Below are positions 49,881 through 58,658 of a DNA stretch of 64,000 nucleotides, in pieces. The stretch covers positions 806,001-870,000 of the forward strand of contig NC_072815.1 in NCBI RefSeq assembly GCF_003013715.1. Direction: 5' to 3'. The notes under the pieces are model-generated. The model searched no databases. It was not told where the DNA came from and was given only the letters and a program-made list of their open reading frames with translations. Both the position numbers and the translations under genes were made by a program. The first letter of the stretch is position 1. The number at the start of each line of letters is the position of its first letter. This DNA comes from Candidozyma auris. Taxonomy: Eukaryota > Ascomycota > Pichiomycetes > Serinales > Metschnikowiaceae.

Positions 49881-51026
49881 ATGCTCCTTTTGCTTCCAAT
49901 TCTCGCTATTGCCACGGCGTTGCCGTTTGCAGCCATACAGCAGACTCCACACCCATTACCTCTTGAGTTCAGTATATCGAGAAGTTTTGACACAGATTCT
50001 CCATTTTGGAACCTCGAATTTTTCAAGAAACTCAGTCTGAAACTTCTTTCCAAAAGGTATCAGTCTGCGCTGCTTTCCAACCATAACAACGTTAACTACT
50101 GGCTTGACATCTTCTTGGGTCCTGGAAACCAAAAAATTACAGTATCCTTGGACACGGGCCTGTCAGATCTTTGGGTGTATGGACCCAACGTGTCAAGCTC
50201 CTCTGGTGGCACATTTGATCCAGAAGCCGCTGGAAGCACTCCCCTCAATGAGTCCTTCAGCATCTCGTACTTAGACGGAACAGGTGCACAGGGCGATTTC
50301 TACAAGGACGATTTTTCCTTGCTGGCTCTGAAGGGCCTTTTAAAAGATTTCCAATTTGCCGTCGTAGACCAGGCAAAATTCAATGGCCCTGGTATTCTCG
50401 GAGTATCGAGCAGAGAAGTGGAAACGACTGCAAACAAGTACAACAACTTGCCCTTCGCTTTGCAAAAGGCCGGAATCACAGAAAGAGCAAGCTACTCTCT
50501 ATACTTGGGATCTCTGGCCGGCAGTAAGGGCACCATCATCTTTGGCGGTATTGATAAGAATAAGTATGAGGGAGAATTGGTGAAATACAATATTCCAGGA
50601 AACGACGCAGCCCTAGCTCTCAATGTGGTCTCTTCTTCAATCTCAGGCAATGTCTATAATCAGACAACGAAGTATCTTTTGGATTCAGGAACGTCATGGA
50701 ATTTGTGGCCCGAGGAATTATTTCAGTACACCGTTCAGGCCTTGAATGCTACTGAAGAAAACGGTTTGTACATCGTCGAGTGCAATCAGCCCACCGACAA
50801 ATTCTTGGAGTTTAACTTCGGACAAAACGACGTGAAAGTCTCTTACAAGAATCTTCTTGTTGAGTGGAATGGTAAATGCTTGCTCGGAGCCCAACCAGGA
50901 CAGAACACCTTCATTCTTGGAGATGTTTTCTTACGTAGTGCGTACGTCTACTACGACCTAAGCAACAGAACAATTTCTGTAGCTCAGTTCAAAGACTCAT
51001 CTACCTCAGACATTATATCGTTTTGA
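49881..51026 (+). CDS. Secreted aspartyl protease (pepsin family)
   Basis: A 381-residue A1-family protease. Signal peptide at about 1-14; a propeptide ends at Lys58-Arg59 (a Kex2-type site). The first catalytic motif is Asp91-Thr-Gly-x-Ser-Asp-Leu-Trp, where residue 94 is encoded by CTG at 50160-50162. Read as Ser it gives the expected DTGSSDLWV. The second catalytic Asp is 268 (LDSGTS). Two cysteines near residues 300-335 (ECNQP and GKCLLG) form the usual C-lobe disulphide, and IFGGIDKNKYEGEL is characteristic of fungal members. No GPI signal, so probably secreted like Candida SAPs, although a yapsin-like relationship is possible. It cleaves external proteins at acidic pH. Family members are linked to nutrient acquisition and, in pathogens, to virulence; no such role can be claimed from the sequence. 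Confidence 0.88.
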   Translation: MLLLLPILAIATALPFAAIQQTPHPLPLEFSISRSFDTDSPFWNLEFFKKLSLKLLSKRYQSALLSNHNNVNYWLDIFLGPGNQKITVSLDTGLSDLWVYGPNVSSSSGGTFDPEAAGSTPLNESFSISYLDGTGAQGDFYKDDFSLLALKGLLKDFQFAVVDQAKFNGPGILGVSSREVETTANKYNNLPFALQKAGITERASYSLYLGSLAGSKGTIIFGGIDKNKYEGELVKYNIPGNDAALALNVVSSSISGNVYNQTTKYLLDSGTSWNLWPEELFQYTVQALNATEENGLYIVECNQPTDKFLEFNFGQNDVKVSYKNLLVEWNGKCLLGAQPGQNTFILGDVFLRSAYVYYDLSNRTISVAQFKDSSTSDIISF

Positions 51027-51196
51027 AGTTTGTGATACAAGTGGGTGATCTAAGCCTTTAAAGTTTCACTGAAACCTAGTTATCCCATTATTCACAAGAT
51101 AATCCTCGATAAGTTGCTGTCAGTTTCGGGAAGACATGGTCGAATTTGCCGGGTCTCATTAAAGTAGCTTTTACCTATACAAGTAATAATCAATAC

Positions 51197-51746
51197 TTAC
51201 GTTTGATAGTTCAGCATCAAAAGTACGAGTTCTTGATATTCATTAGTGTCTGGCAGATTTACCACTAATTGAATAGAAGGTAATCGTACTTTGTCCAGTT
51301 TTGGCCAATTTGCCTCTTCAGGCTTCCATGATCCAGTTATTGCTGCTAGTCTAGATAAGCTTTCATTGTTGAGTATTATCAGCTTTTCAAGTTCTTTATC
51401 CCGTGCGATTATAAGCATACTGTTTCCGATTTGCTCCTCTATCATGGGCATCGTGACTTCACTCAACCGACAATACTATGCTTGCAAAATAGCTTCATGT
51501 AGGGTTAAGACCCCGATTGAAAACTAACTTAAATGCCAAAAAAAGGTTACTGACCGCAATGGCCTCCTTTATCCAAAAAAGAGCTGTTATGGGCTTTCCG
51601 GCAACCGTAGGTAGAAGCGACGCAATGAAGAGGCTTTCACATGAGTAGTCTCCTGAATTGAGCCTGAGGTGGAAGTCCAAAGTGATAGTAATTATACCAC
51701 GGACCGATTTAAATAAGCTGAACTTTACCTGGCGTCTGTTACACTG
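51197..51746 (-). CDS. Unresolved small spliced gene
   Basis: Two exon-like open frames. The downstream one (51475-51197) reads VTMPMIEEQIGNSMLIIARDKELEKLIILN to the stop and looks coding. The upstream one, open from 51746 to 51555, reads IITITLDFHLRLNSGDYSCESLFIASLLPTVAGKP. A 79-nt intron at 51476-51554 (GTCAGT...CATAG) would join them in phase 0. The donor is non-standard and the branch point (CTTAAC) is weak. No ATG is found in the upstream frame, so a further 5' exon or a degraded start is implied. The beta-strand/helix pattern brings small proteasome chaperones (PAC3/PAC4 type) to mind, but that is a guess. It could also be a decaying gene. Confidence 0.35.
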
Positions 51747-52008
51747 CTAGTTGTTCGTCCCTTTTCATCACCGCAGCAATGAGACACATAATTACTCACA
51801 CCAAGCCAATTATGAGAACAGAGGTCGATTTAAAATTTCGGTTTTATTTAAATTTGAAGCTACGGTAAACGAAATTTTTCTCAATCCTGCCCATGATCAG
51901 TAGCTACTGAACTTTCTTACCTCTTTCCTCCAGACCCTACGAGCCTCCTACACATAAAGCGCTTTCGCCAGTATCAAGGCAACACCTTCTTCACTAACCT
52001 CTTGTGGC

Positions 52009-53805
52009 ATGTCTGACGAAGACGATTTTTTATCGGAAGAGAGTTATGAATTTGAGTTTGAGGACGACGATGACGACGACGTCATCCACAGTGAGCCTCC
52101 AGATCAGGACTCTGCTGAGAACAAATACTACTACGCGAAATCCCTCAAGGAAGACTCCTTGGACACTGCCAGCGACCAATTAAAGGCATTGGTGGAGAAC
52201 GCAGACCCGGAAAACGATGTGGAGTGGATTTTCAAAGCACACAAGCAAACAGCAAAGTTGGCGTTTCAACAAGGCAAGTACGAAGACGTACTCGAGCAAA
52301 TAGGATACTTGATTCGGATCCTACCGAAGCTCAATGGCAATTATGCCGAGGAGTCGATCTCGAAGATTCTTCACAGATACTCCTCCTGCAACGATCAGCA
52401 GTTTGTGCTCAGGATGTACGATGTCATTGTCTCGCACTTGCAAGATTCAATGGCCCTGGGTGTGTCTGGCCAGAGATTATGGATTAGAATCAACATGAAT
52501 CGCTTGAGGAACTTTTTAGAAAATGGGCCTCTAGATGAGTGCTCTCAGCTTATAGACGCCATTAACTCGAAACTAGAGTCCATGTCTGAACTGACCCAGA
52601 ACTCGTATGTCTTGGATATCATTGCTGCGGAGATCGAATACACCTTCAAGACGGACATGAACTTGCTGCGACTAAGCTACTTGCACAGGAAGGCTTCAAA
52701 AGTTTCTTCTGCCATAACTCACCCTCGTGTTATGGGCGTTATTCGAGAATGTAGCGCCACGATCCACTTTTACCGTAAGAACTTCGAGACCGCTCGAGTA
52801 GAATTCTACGAGTGTTTCAAAAATTACGATGAGGCTGGATCGAGCTCGAAGAAGAAAGTTTTGAAATATCTCAGCCTTTGTCTGTTGCTCACAGAGAACG
52901 AAGTGAATCCGTTCGAATCACAGGAAACACAGTCGTACGCTTCTCTTCCAGAGTACAAAAATCTCATCAAATTGGTGAGCTACTGTGAGAATCTCGATCT
53001 AAAGGGCTTTCTTTCTACGTTGGATACTATGAGAGCAACAGAAGACCCGCTCTTTAATGATAGCATCTTCAAAAGTGCTTCAGAACACATATTGCATAAT
53101 ATCAAAGTAAGGCTCTTACTTAATCTTCTCAAAGCATATAAAACCATTCGTTTTGATCTGGTGATAAGAAAACTTCAGCTTCCAGACGAGGCACACCTAG
53201 AGGACCTACTCATCAAAATGGCTAACTCAGGTTCTTGCTCCACCATTAAGGTGGACTTCAGCAATAAATTCATCGAATCAGAGGAGAGACCCATTGATTT
53301 GATTCCAAGTACCTTGGAAGTGTCTGATGTACAGAATAATTTGCATATTCTTTCGTCAATTGGGTTTGAGGGCTTTTGGCCCAGCGATTCTACAGATGCC
53401 ACCAATGCTATGGATGTTGACCACTTCCCTCATCAGGAAGAGTTTGTAACTGCTGTGAGCGTCAAGCGTGAGCTGTCTGTGATAAGCTCTGTCATATTTC
53501 CCAAAAAGTTTGATCCTAGATTTCCGACGAAAACCTGGTTCCCTGAAGTTGTGGAAGAATGGTTCGGCTACATAAAAAATTCATTCCCTACACCAGTCCA
53601 AACCAGCATCACACAGAAGGAAAAAGTTCAATCAGAGCAACAGGAGGACGCCGCAAACATTACACAATCGAGAGAGCCTGAACGGGTCAGACAGAATACT
53701 CCTGGGGTATCAGGCGGCTACACGAATGAGGAAGAGAATTCTGTGGACAAGTTGAATACGTTGCAAAGGTGGGCCAAAAGAATTGAGCGGGGGTTGAAGC
53801 AGTGA
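52009..53805 (+). CDS. CSN2: COP9 signalosome subunit 2
   Basis: A 598-residue PCI-domain protein closely matching CSN2, which with CSN5 removes Nedd8/Rub1 from cullins. The acidic N terminus MSDEDDFLSEESYEFEFEDD and YYYAKSLKEDSLDTASDQLKAL mirror human CSN2 ([21 protein letters not shown]). YLHRKASKVSSAITHPRVMGVIRECSATIHFYRKNFETARVEFYECFKNYDEAGS (about 225-280) is almost superposable. The PCI/winged-helix region is at about 360-440. The C-terminal 150 residues are a lineage extension, beyond the usual 440, rich in Ser/Gln/Glu, and carry WFPEVVEEWFGYIKNSFP. Start fits the acidic family N terminus. Nuclear. S. cerevisiae has a much diverged signalosome, so this more complete form marks a difference. 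Confidence 0.92.
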   Translation: MSDEDDFLSEESYEFEFEDDDDDDVIHSEPPDQDSAENKYYYAKSLKEDSLDTASDQLKALVENADPENDVEWIFKAHKQTAKLAFQQGKYEDVLEQIGYLIRILPKLNGNYAEESISKILHRYSSCNDQQFVLRMYDVIVSHLQDSMALGVSGQRLWIRINMNRLRNFLENGPLDECSQLIDAINSKLESMSELTQNSYVLDIIAAEIEYTFKTDMNLLRLSYLHRKASKVSSAITHPRVMGVIRECSATIHFYRKNFETARVEFYECFKNYDEAGSSSKKKVLKYLSLCLLLTENEVNPFESQETQSYASLPEYKNLIKLVSYCENLDLKGFLSTLDTMRATEDPLFNDSIFKSASEHILHNIKVRLLLNLLKAYKTIRFDLVIRKLQLPDEAHLEDLLIKMANSGSCSTIKVDFSNKFIESEERPIDLIPSTLEVSDVQNNLHILSSIGFEGFWPSDSTDATNAMDVDHFPHQEEFVTAVSVKRELSVISSVIFPKKFDPRFPTKTWFPEVVEEWFGYIKNSFPTPVQTSITQKEKVQSEQQEDAANITQSREPERVRQNTPGVSGGYTNEEENSVDKLNTLQRWAKRIERGLKQ

Positions 53806-53848
53806 TTTTTACGGCAAAGTACAAAGTTGGGTCCCGACGGTGGTGGTT

Positions 53849-53859
53849 ATGGCTGCGAA
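53849..53859 (+). promoter_or_regulatory. ATGGYTGCRAA element, after CSN2
   Basis: ATGGCTGCGAA, only 44 bp past the CSN2 stop and about 990 bp upstream of the permease. Confidence 0.55.
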
Positions 53860-54773
53860 ATTGCAAGACGACTACCTCAGCTGAATGATAACGCCATTGC
53901 TCGGATACTCCCAAAAACACCAGATAAAGGGAGCCCCGGAAGCCAAAAGCAGCTCATATCATCAGAACAAACAAATGAAACAATCATCGGCATGGACTTT
54001 GAAGTCCATGAGCGTCAAAATGAGGAGCTTGTCAAAAGATGCCCTAGGCGAGACTGCCATTGATACTGCAGATTTGGGAGGTTCTCGATGAGCGCGCCGG
54101 AAAAAGATTTCCTTCGTGCCACCGTTTCCTACTCACCTTCTTTCCAGGACTATTGTCAAAGGTACGTTTACGAAATTCGTGGAAAAATGATTATTCAAAT
54201 TTGCGTTATCGTCATGATGCTGGCAGCCACGGCTAGCCTTCAAAGGAAATCAACCAACACCCCTATGAGAGCCACGAACAAAAATTACAAAATCTTCAAC
54301 GTTATACTAACCCACAAGCGAGGTCTCAGACGACCACAAGACGGGCCTGGCTGCAAAATGAAACAAAGGCATTTTTTGTAAGGCAATTTTCCTCCCCTCC
54401 CTCAGACAAAAGCCAGATTGGGTCCCAAGGCGCCATATTGTGAAGGAATTCTGGCGCGGAAACCTCATTTCATCTCTTTAGCCCTGGGAGGGGTGCATAA
54501 AACGGCTGACAATTATAGGGCACTAACCTGGCGGCTTCGTATTTTAGCCCCCCACAGCTGGCCCCCGCTCCAAGAAATCTTGAAAGCGGGTGGTAATTTC
54601 CTAGGAATGTGCTTTTGGGTGGGCGCCGCTGGCCCTCGTGCGGCAATTGAGACTCTCTCAGTGGAACAGTGTGGAGGAAGCCTAGTGTGTGGGAGACTGT
54701 CAATGGGGGTTGTTGTACCTTAACCCCAGATTTTACGTTTGGCAGGCGTGCAGGAGATATCGAGCGAGTCTCT

Positions 54774-54779
54774 TATAAA
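54774..54779 (+). promoter_or_regulatory. TATA box of permease
   Basis: TATAAA within CTTATAAAGG, 74 bp upstream of the permease ATG; a close but acceptable distance for a strongly regulated gene. Confidence 0.55.
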
Positions 54780-54847
54780 GGTGGAAGTGCCGCCAAGAGA
54801 GAGGCATTTTCTTGTACAAGCATCTTATCAGACTTCAACTTCTGAGA

Positions 54848-54858
54848 ATGGCTGCAAA
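54848..54858 (+). promoter_or_regulatory. ATGGYTGCRAA match at permease start codon
   Basis: ATGGCTGCAAA coincides with the first codons (Met-Ala-Ala). Probably coding coincidence, since ATG-GCT-GCA is a good start context. Confidence 0.25.
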
Positions 54859-56611
54859 CCCTGAAAGAGATGGGAGTTCTCTGTTTGAGAAGAATAACGT
54901 GGATGTAGTGGCACTGCCCTATGCGGCTAGTGCAGTGTCGGAGGAATCCACCACCGAGAAAAGGGATCTCTTCACTCGGTTCGTTGACAGCTTCCGCCGT
55001 TTTGATGAATCTGAATTGGATTTGGACCCCAATTTGTCTGAAATCGAGAAGGCCGCCATCATCACCGCCCAGTCGCCTTTGTCGAGATCGCTTAAATCTC
55101 GTCATTTGCAAATGATCGCTATTGGTGGTGCCATTGGTACTGGCTTGTTCATTGGGTCCGGAAAAGTGCTAGCCAACGGTGGTCCTGCGTCGGTGTTGAT
55201 AGCCTACGCTTTGATCGGTGTGATGATTTTTTGTATGGTGCATGCCTTGGGAGAGTTGGCCATTTGCTTCCCGGTATCGGGTGCGTTTGTCACCTACAAT
55301 GTTCGTTTTGTCGACCCATCTTGGGGTTTCGCCATGGCTTGGAACTATGCCATGCAATGGTTGGTAATTCTTCCCTTGGAATTGGTGGCTGCCGCTATCA
55401 CGATTCAATATTGGGACGAGAAAACAAATCCAGCTGCGTATTGTGCGGCTTTCTACTTTTTGATTATCATGATCAATTTATTCGGAGTGAAGGGTTACGG
55501 TGAAGCAGAGTTCATTTTCTCTTTCCTCAAGATTTTGGCGGTGATTGGGTTTATCATTCTTGGTATTGTGTTGGTGTGCGGTGGCGGCCCAAGAGGTGGC
55601 TACATTGGCGGAAAGTACTGGGGAAACCCTGGTGCCTTCAACAATGGCTTCAAGGGTCTCTGTGCTGTTTTTGTTACTGCAGCTTTTGCTTTCTTGGGTA
55701 CTGAGTTGGCCGGTTTGGCTGCTGCGGAAACTAAAAACCCAAGGAAATCGCTTCCTAGAGCCACAAAACAAGTGTTTTGGAGAATCACCTTATTCTACAT
55801 AGTCTCCCTTGTTGTCGTTGGCCTCTTGGTGCCCTACAACAATGAGGACTTGAAAAAGTCCGATGGTACCGCCAGATACTCTCCGTTCGTCATTGCCATC
55901 AGAGCAGCTGGTATTGGTGGTTTGCCTTCCGTCATGAACGCCGTCATCATTATCGCCGTCTTGTCTGTTGGTAACTCTTCTGTGTTTGGCTCCTCCAGAA
56001 CTTTGTGTGCCTTGGCCGCAGCTGGCATGGCGCCAAAGATTTTCGGTTACATAGACAGGAAGGGAAGACCAATTTTCGGAATTGCATTGCTGGCAGTGTT
56101 CGGGTTGCTTTGTTTCATATCAGCCTCTGAAAAGCAAGGTGAGGCTTTTGACTGGATGTTGGCCCTTTCTGCTTTATCAGCTGTTTTTACTTGGGCATCC
56201 ATCTGTCTCTATCACCTTCGTTTCAGATATGCCTTGAGGTACCAAGGCAGAGGAACGGAAGAGTTGGCTTTCACATCTATGGGTGGAGTGCCCGGTTCTG
56301 TGTTTGGATTGACATTGAACATCTTGGTGCTCGTTGCACAGTTTTGGATTGCCCTTTTCCCACTTGGTGAGAAGCCCTCGGTGGAAGCTTTCTTCAAGGC
56401 GTACATATCGTTCCCAATCATCATTGTCTTTTACGTGTTCCACAAGTTTTGGAAGAGAAACTGGAGATTGTACATCCCCATCGAGGAGATTGACATCGAT
56501 ACGGGGCGCAGAGAGATGGACTTGGAACAGTTGAAACAGGAAATTGCCGAAGAGAAGGCGGTGCTTGCGTCCAAACCTCTCTACTACAGATTGTATAGCA
56601 TTTTCTGCTGA
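54848..56611 (+). CDS. General amino-acid permease, GAP family
   Basis: A 587-residue APC-superfamily amino-acid/H+ symporter of the yeast AAT (GAP1) type. Cytosolic N tail of about 90 residues ends SRSLKSRHLQMIAIGGAIGTGLFIGSG (TM1 signature with the GxGLF substrate site). Twelve hydrophobic segments follow, including AFAFLGTELAGLAAAETKNPRKSLPRA (TM6-7 loop) and GNSSVFGSSRTLCALAAAGMAPKIF (TM8). The C tail ends YRLYSIFC; a terminal Cys is common in this family and is palmitoylated in Candida and yeast permeases. GAP and AGP members have broad specificity; without a tree, GAP1 versus GAP2-6 cannot be decided. The TATA box and a GATA-type site are consistent with nitrogen control. The start ATG itself (ATGGCTGCAAA) matches the recurrent word. 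Confidence 0.9.
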   Translation: MAANPERDGSSLFEKNNVDVVALPYAASAVSEESTTEKRDLFTRFVDSFRRFDESELDLDPNLSEIEKAAIITAQSPLSRSLKSRHLQMIAIGGAIGTGLFIGSGKVLANGGPASVLIAYALIGVMIFCMVHALGELAICFPVSGAFVTYNVRFVDPSWGFAMAWNYAMQWLVILPLELVAAAITIQYWDEKTNPAAYCAAFYFLIIMINLFGVKGYGEAEFIFSFLKILAVIGFIILGIVLVCGGGPRGGYIGGKYWGNPGAFNNGFKGLCAVFVTAAFAFLGTELAGLAAAETKNPRKSLPRATKQVFWRITLFYIVSLVVVGLLVPYNNEDLKKSDGTARYSPFVIAIRAAGIGGLPSVMNAVIIIAVLSVGNSSVFGSSRTLCALAAAGMAPKIFGYIDRKGRPIFGIALLAVFGLLCFISASEKQGEAFDWMLALSALSAVFTWASICLYHLRFRYALRYQGRGTEELAFTSMGGVPGSVFGLTLNILVLVAQFWIALFPLGEKPSVEAFFKAYISFPIIIVFYVFHKFWKRNWRLYIPIEEIDIDTGRREMDLEQLKQEIAEEKAVLASKPLYYRLYSIFC

Positions 56612-56763
56612 AGTAGCAGATTCAATTCTCTGGCACCTGGTTGTGCTGATGTATTCGATACACTTTTACGACAAGATATGTTAAAAAAATGTAACAAAGT
56701 AGGAAGAAGTGGCGCTAACATCTTGCGTTTAATTATGGAGGTGCTTGCAAAAAATGCAAAAAA

Positions 56764-56837
56764 TGATTCCGCCCAGGATCGAACTGGGGACGTTCTGCGT
56801 GTTAAGCAGATGCCATAACCAACTAGACCACGGAACC
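56764..56837 (-). tRNA. tRNA-Val (AAC)
   Basis: 74-nt cloverleaf: acceptor GGTTCCG with CGGAATC plus A, anticodon loop TTAACAC with AAC, T-arm CCCAG-TTCGATC-CTGGG. Closely matches yeast tRNA-Val(AAC). No intron. It is 152 bp downstream of the permease stop. Confidence 0.96.
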
Positions 56838-57704
56838 GTTATTGTAATGAGAAAAGGGACTACCAAGATGAGAAGTACAAATGGTAGACACATCTTCGGT
56901 CAAAAAATTTTCTTAAAAATACCATGTAGTAAGAGTTGTACTCATCTATGAACTTAGAGCAGTTAAATGTCATTCAAGCGGTTTCAGCCCTATAAAAGGA
57001 CTTTAAGCAGCCACTTCAAATAAGTGGTCAAAATATTCACAATTATTGGCCAATGCAGCAGAACCGAAGAGGTTTTTATTGGAATTGAATTTTGTAGCAT
57101 CAAAAGGGGTTCTCAAAGCTCGAAATGTCCTTTTGCAGCCATTCTATTCTTCCAGTTTATTGTTGTATGAAGTAGACTCAGACAATCCTTAAGAGGTTTT
57201 TACTTAACGAGCATCAAAATGTTCAATAAAAATAAAATAACAAAGAAGATAAAAGTAAAAAAAAAGAAATCTGGAGTTGCAGAAGCCTTTCTCGTGATGT
57301 TAACAGATAGTGTTCTGTATTCCTCGACCAGACCACAGTTGCAACGATGCACACACATGACCCATCGAAAAATTATGCCTTTTTTTAAGCGTTATATTTG
57401 GATGCCACGAGTCTAGACGCTGAGTGATGGTGGTGTCCAAATTGTTGTTGCACCCTCCTCCCCAGGCTGTACTGAGATCCATCATGGAAAAGTGTCTTTA
57501 TAGACACAGACAATAACAGGGCTCAATTTCACAGATGCATAATTTCATTAACACCAGCAAGGCCAAAATCTCCTTCCTGATAATGCCAGCTCCTTACGCT
57601 GGTGTCTGGTGCCTGAAGATGCCCATTTTGCAGCCGTTTCCTGAAGACTCCTTCATTTCCCCCAGGCGCGATTTCTCCTCCAACAACCGCCACCTCCTCC
57701 TCAC
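56838..57704. other. MGT1 upstream region
   Basis: About 870 bp, A/T-rich around 57219-57260. One perfect recurrent word (57132) and one imperfect (57627, TTTGCAGCCGT, 68 bp before the ATG). No supported gene. Confidence 0.5.
57132..57142 (-). promoter_or_regulatory. ATGGYTGCRAA element, MGT1 upstream
   Basis: Plus strand TTTGCAGCCAT, 560 bp upstream of MGT1. Confidence 0.55.
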
Positions 57705-58304
57705 ATGAACTCTCGACTTTTCTACGTCCATGTGCCGCTGCCCCTAGGCAGTGCTCTCGTAGTTTTCGACACAGAAGGCACCGCTGACAAGAAAGGCACT
57801 GTTGTGTATGTTGCAATTGGCGAGTGGCACAGTCTTGTGGCGACGATGAAGCGAGATTTCCACAAGTTGGGTGTTTGCCCCAGGGCAAAAAAGCTGGCAG
57901 GAAATCGGGCGCGGGCGAGCGCCGTCGCTGACATTGCCGCTTTCCTCGCCTCCCCAACTGAAGCACACAGACAAGAAATCAGCCACAAATATTTGTTTGG
58001 AACAAAACTTCAGCAGCGGGTTTGGCGCGAGATTGAAGCGATTCCGCCGGGAAAAAGCGTCACTTACACGCAATTGGCAGCGAGAGTTGGCTTGGGGCCT
58101 CTGCTGGCGCGAGTGGTTGCAAATGCGGTTGGCGCGAACAGACTAGCGGTGGTGGTTCCGTGCCATCGCGTGAAGCGCAGCGATGGAGGCGATGGAGGGT
58201 TCAGGTGGGGCCTCCAGATCAGGAGGCTGTTGATCGAGAGAGAGAAGGTGCTTTTGAGGGAAGGGGAAACGGAGAAAACGAAGGTGGAAGGTGAGAAAAC
58301 GTAG
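57705..58304 (+). CDS. MGT1: O6-alkylguanine-DNA alkyltransferase
   Basis: A 199-residue suicide DNA-repair enzyme (yeast Mgt1 188). The acceptor Cys153 is in VVPCHRVKRSD, followed by GGFRWGLQIRRLLIERE, the guanine-pocket helix. The ATG at 57705 is first in frame. Codons 133-134 are CTG CTG (58101-58106); read as Ser-Ser they give GPSSARVVANAVGANRLAVV, which fits the family's conserved SARAVG-A-xxN helix, while Leu-Leu does not. The N-terminal half is diverged. The C-terminal tail (about 180-199) is Lys/Glu-rich and poorly conserved. Acts in the nucleus, repairing O6-methylguanine. Confidence 0.9.
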   Translation: MNSRLFYVHVPLPLGSALVVFDTEGTADKKGTVVYVAIGEWHSLVATMKRDFHKLGVCPRAKKLAGNRARASAVADIAAFLASPTEAHRQEISHKYLFGTKLQQRVWREIEAIPPGKSVTYTQLAARVGLGPLLARVVANAVGANRLAVVVPCHRVKRSDGGDGGFRWGLQIRRLLIEREKVLLREGETEKTKVEGEKT

Positions 58305-58658
58305 GTGGAAATGGATGGGCTCGATAGGGGACGGCTGGCACTGGCTAAGGTGGAAGTTGCGGCACCGTTTTAGGTTGCACTCCTATTACTGAGCAGAAAG
58401 TGCAAGAATGAGTAGGGCAGCAGCGACGGTACTTAAAGTCAGCCCTGGGAGGTGATTCTGCTCTGGGTTCATTTTTTTTGCTTCTCCTGCTTGCCTCTCT
58501 TGCTTGTTTCTACTGCTTGCCGCTACTGCTTTCTTCCACTGCCTACGGACTTTTTCGCAGCCATTGGTGATGCTGCCCTACGGCGCTTGCCAGCGCTACT
58601 TACAATACTGTGGAAGCAGATTTTATTAGCGTTCGAATTCCAGCACTATATGCTTCTT
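58305..58658. other. Convergent gap after MGT1
   Basis: 354 bp between two converging genes, with one perfect recurrent word, which is unusual because no promoter is expected here. Confidence 0.45.
58554..58564 (-). promoter_or_regulatory. ATGGYTGCRAA element in convergent gap
   Basis: Plus strand TTCGCAGCCAT preceded by several T. It is 94 bp from the end of the broken regulator-like gene and 250 bp beyond MGT1. Confidence 0.5.

Larger units (their letters stand above)
53806..54847. other. Permease upstream region
   Basis: About 1.04 kb between CSN2 and the permease. One perfect recurrent word (53849) and a one-mismatch copy (54347, CTGGCTGCAAA), plus a TATA box. A 98-codon ATG frame at 54088 is judged chance. 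One CTTATC (GATAAG reverse) lies in the leader near 54824, a possible GATA-factor site. Confidence 0.5.

Noticed and set aside
54088..54381. ATG frame of about 97 codons before the permease
   Set aside because: One hydrophobic stretch, but no family and no promoter; within regulatory DNA.
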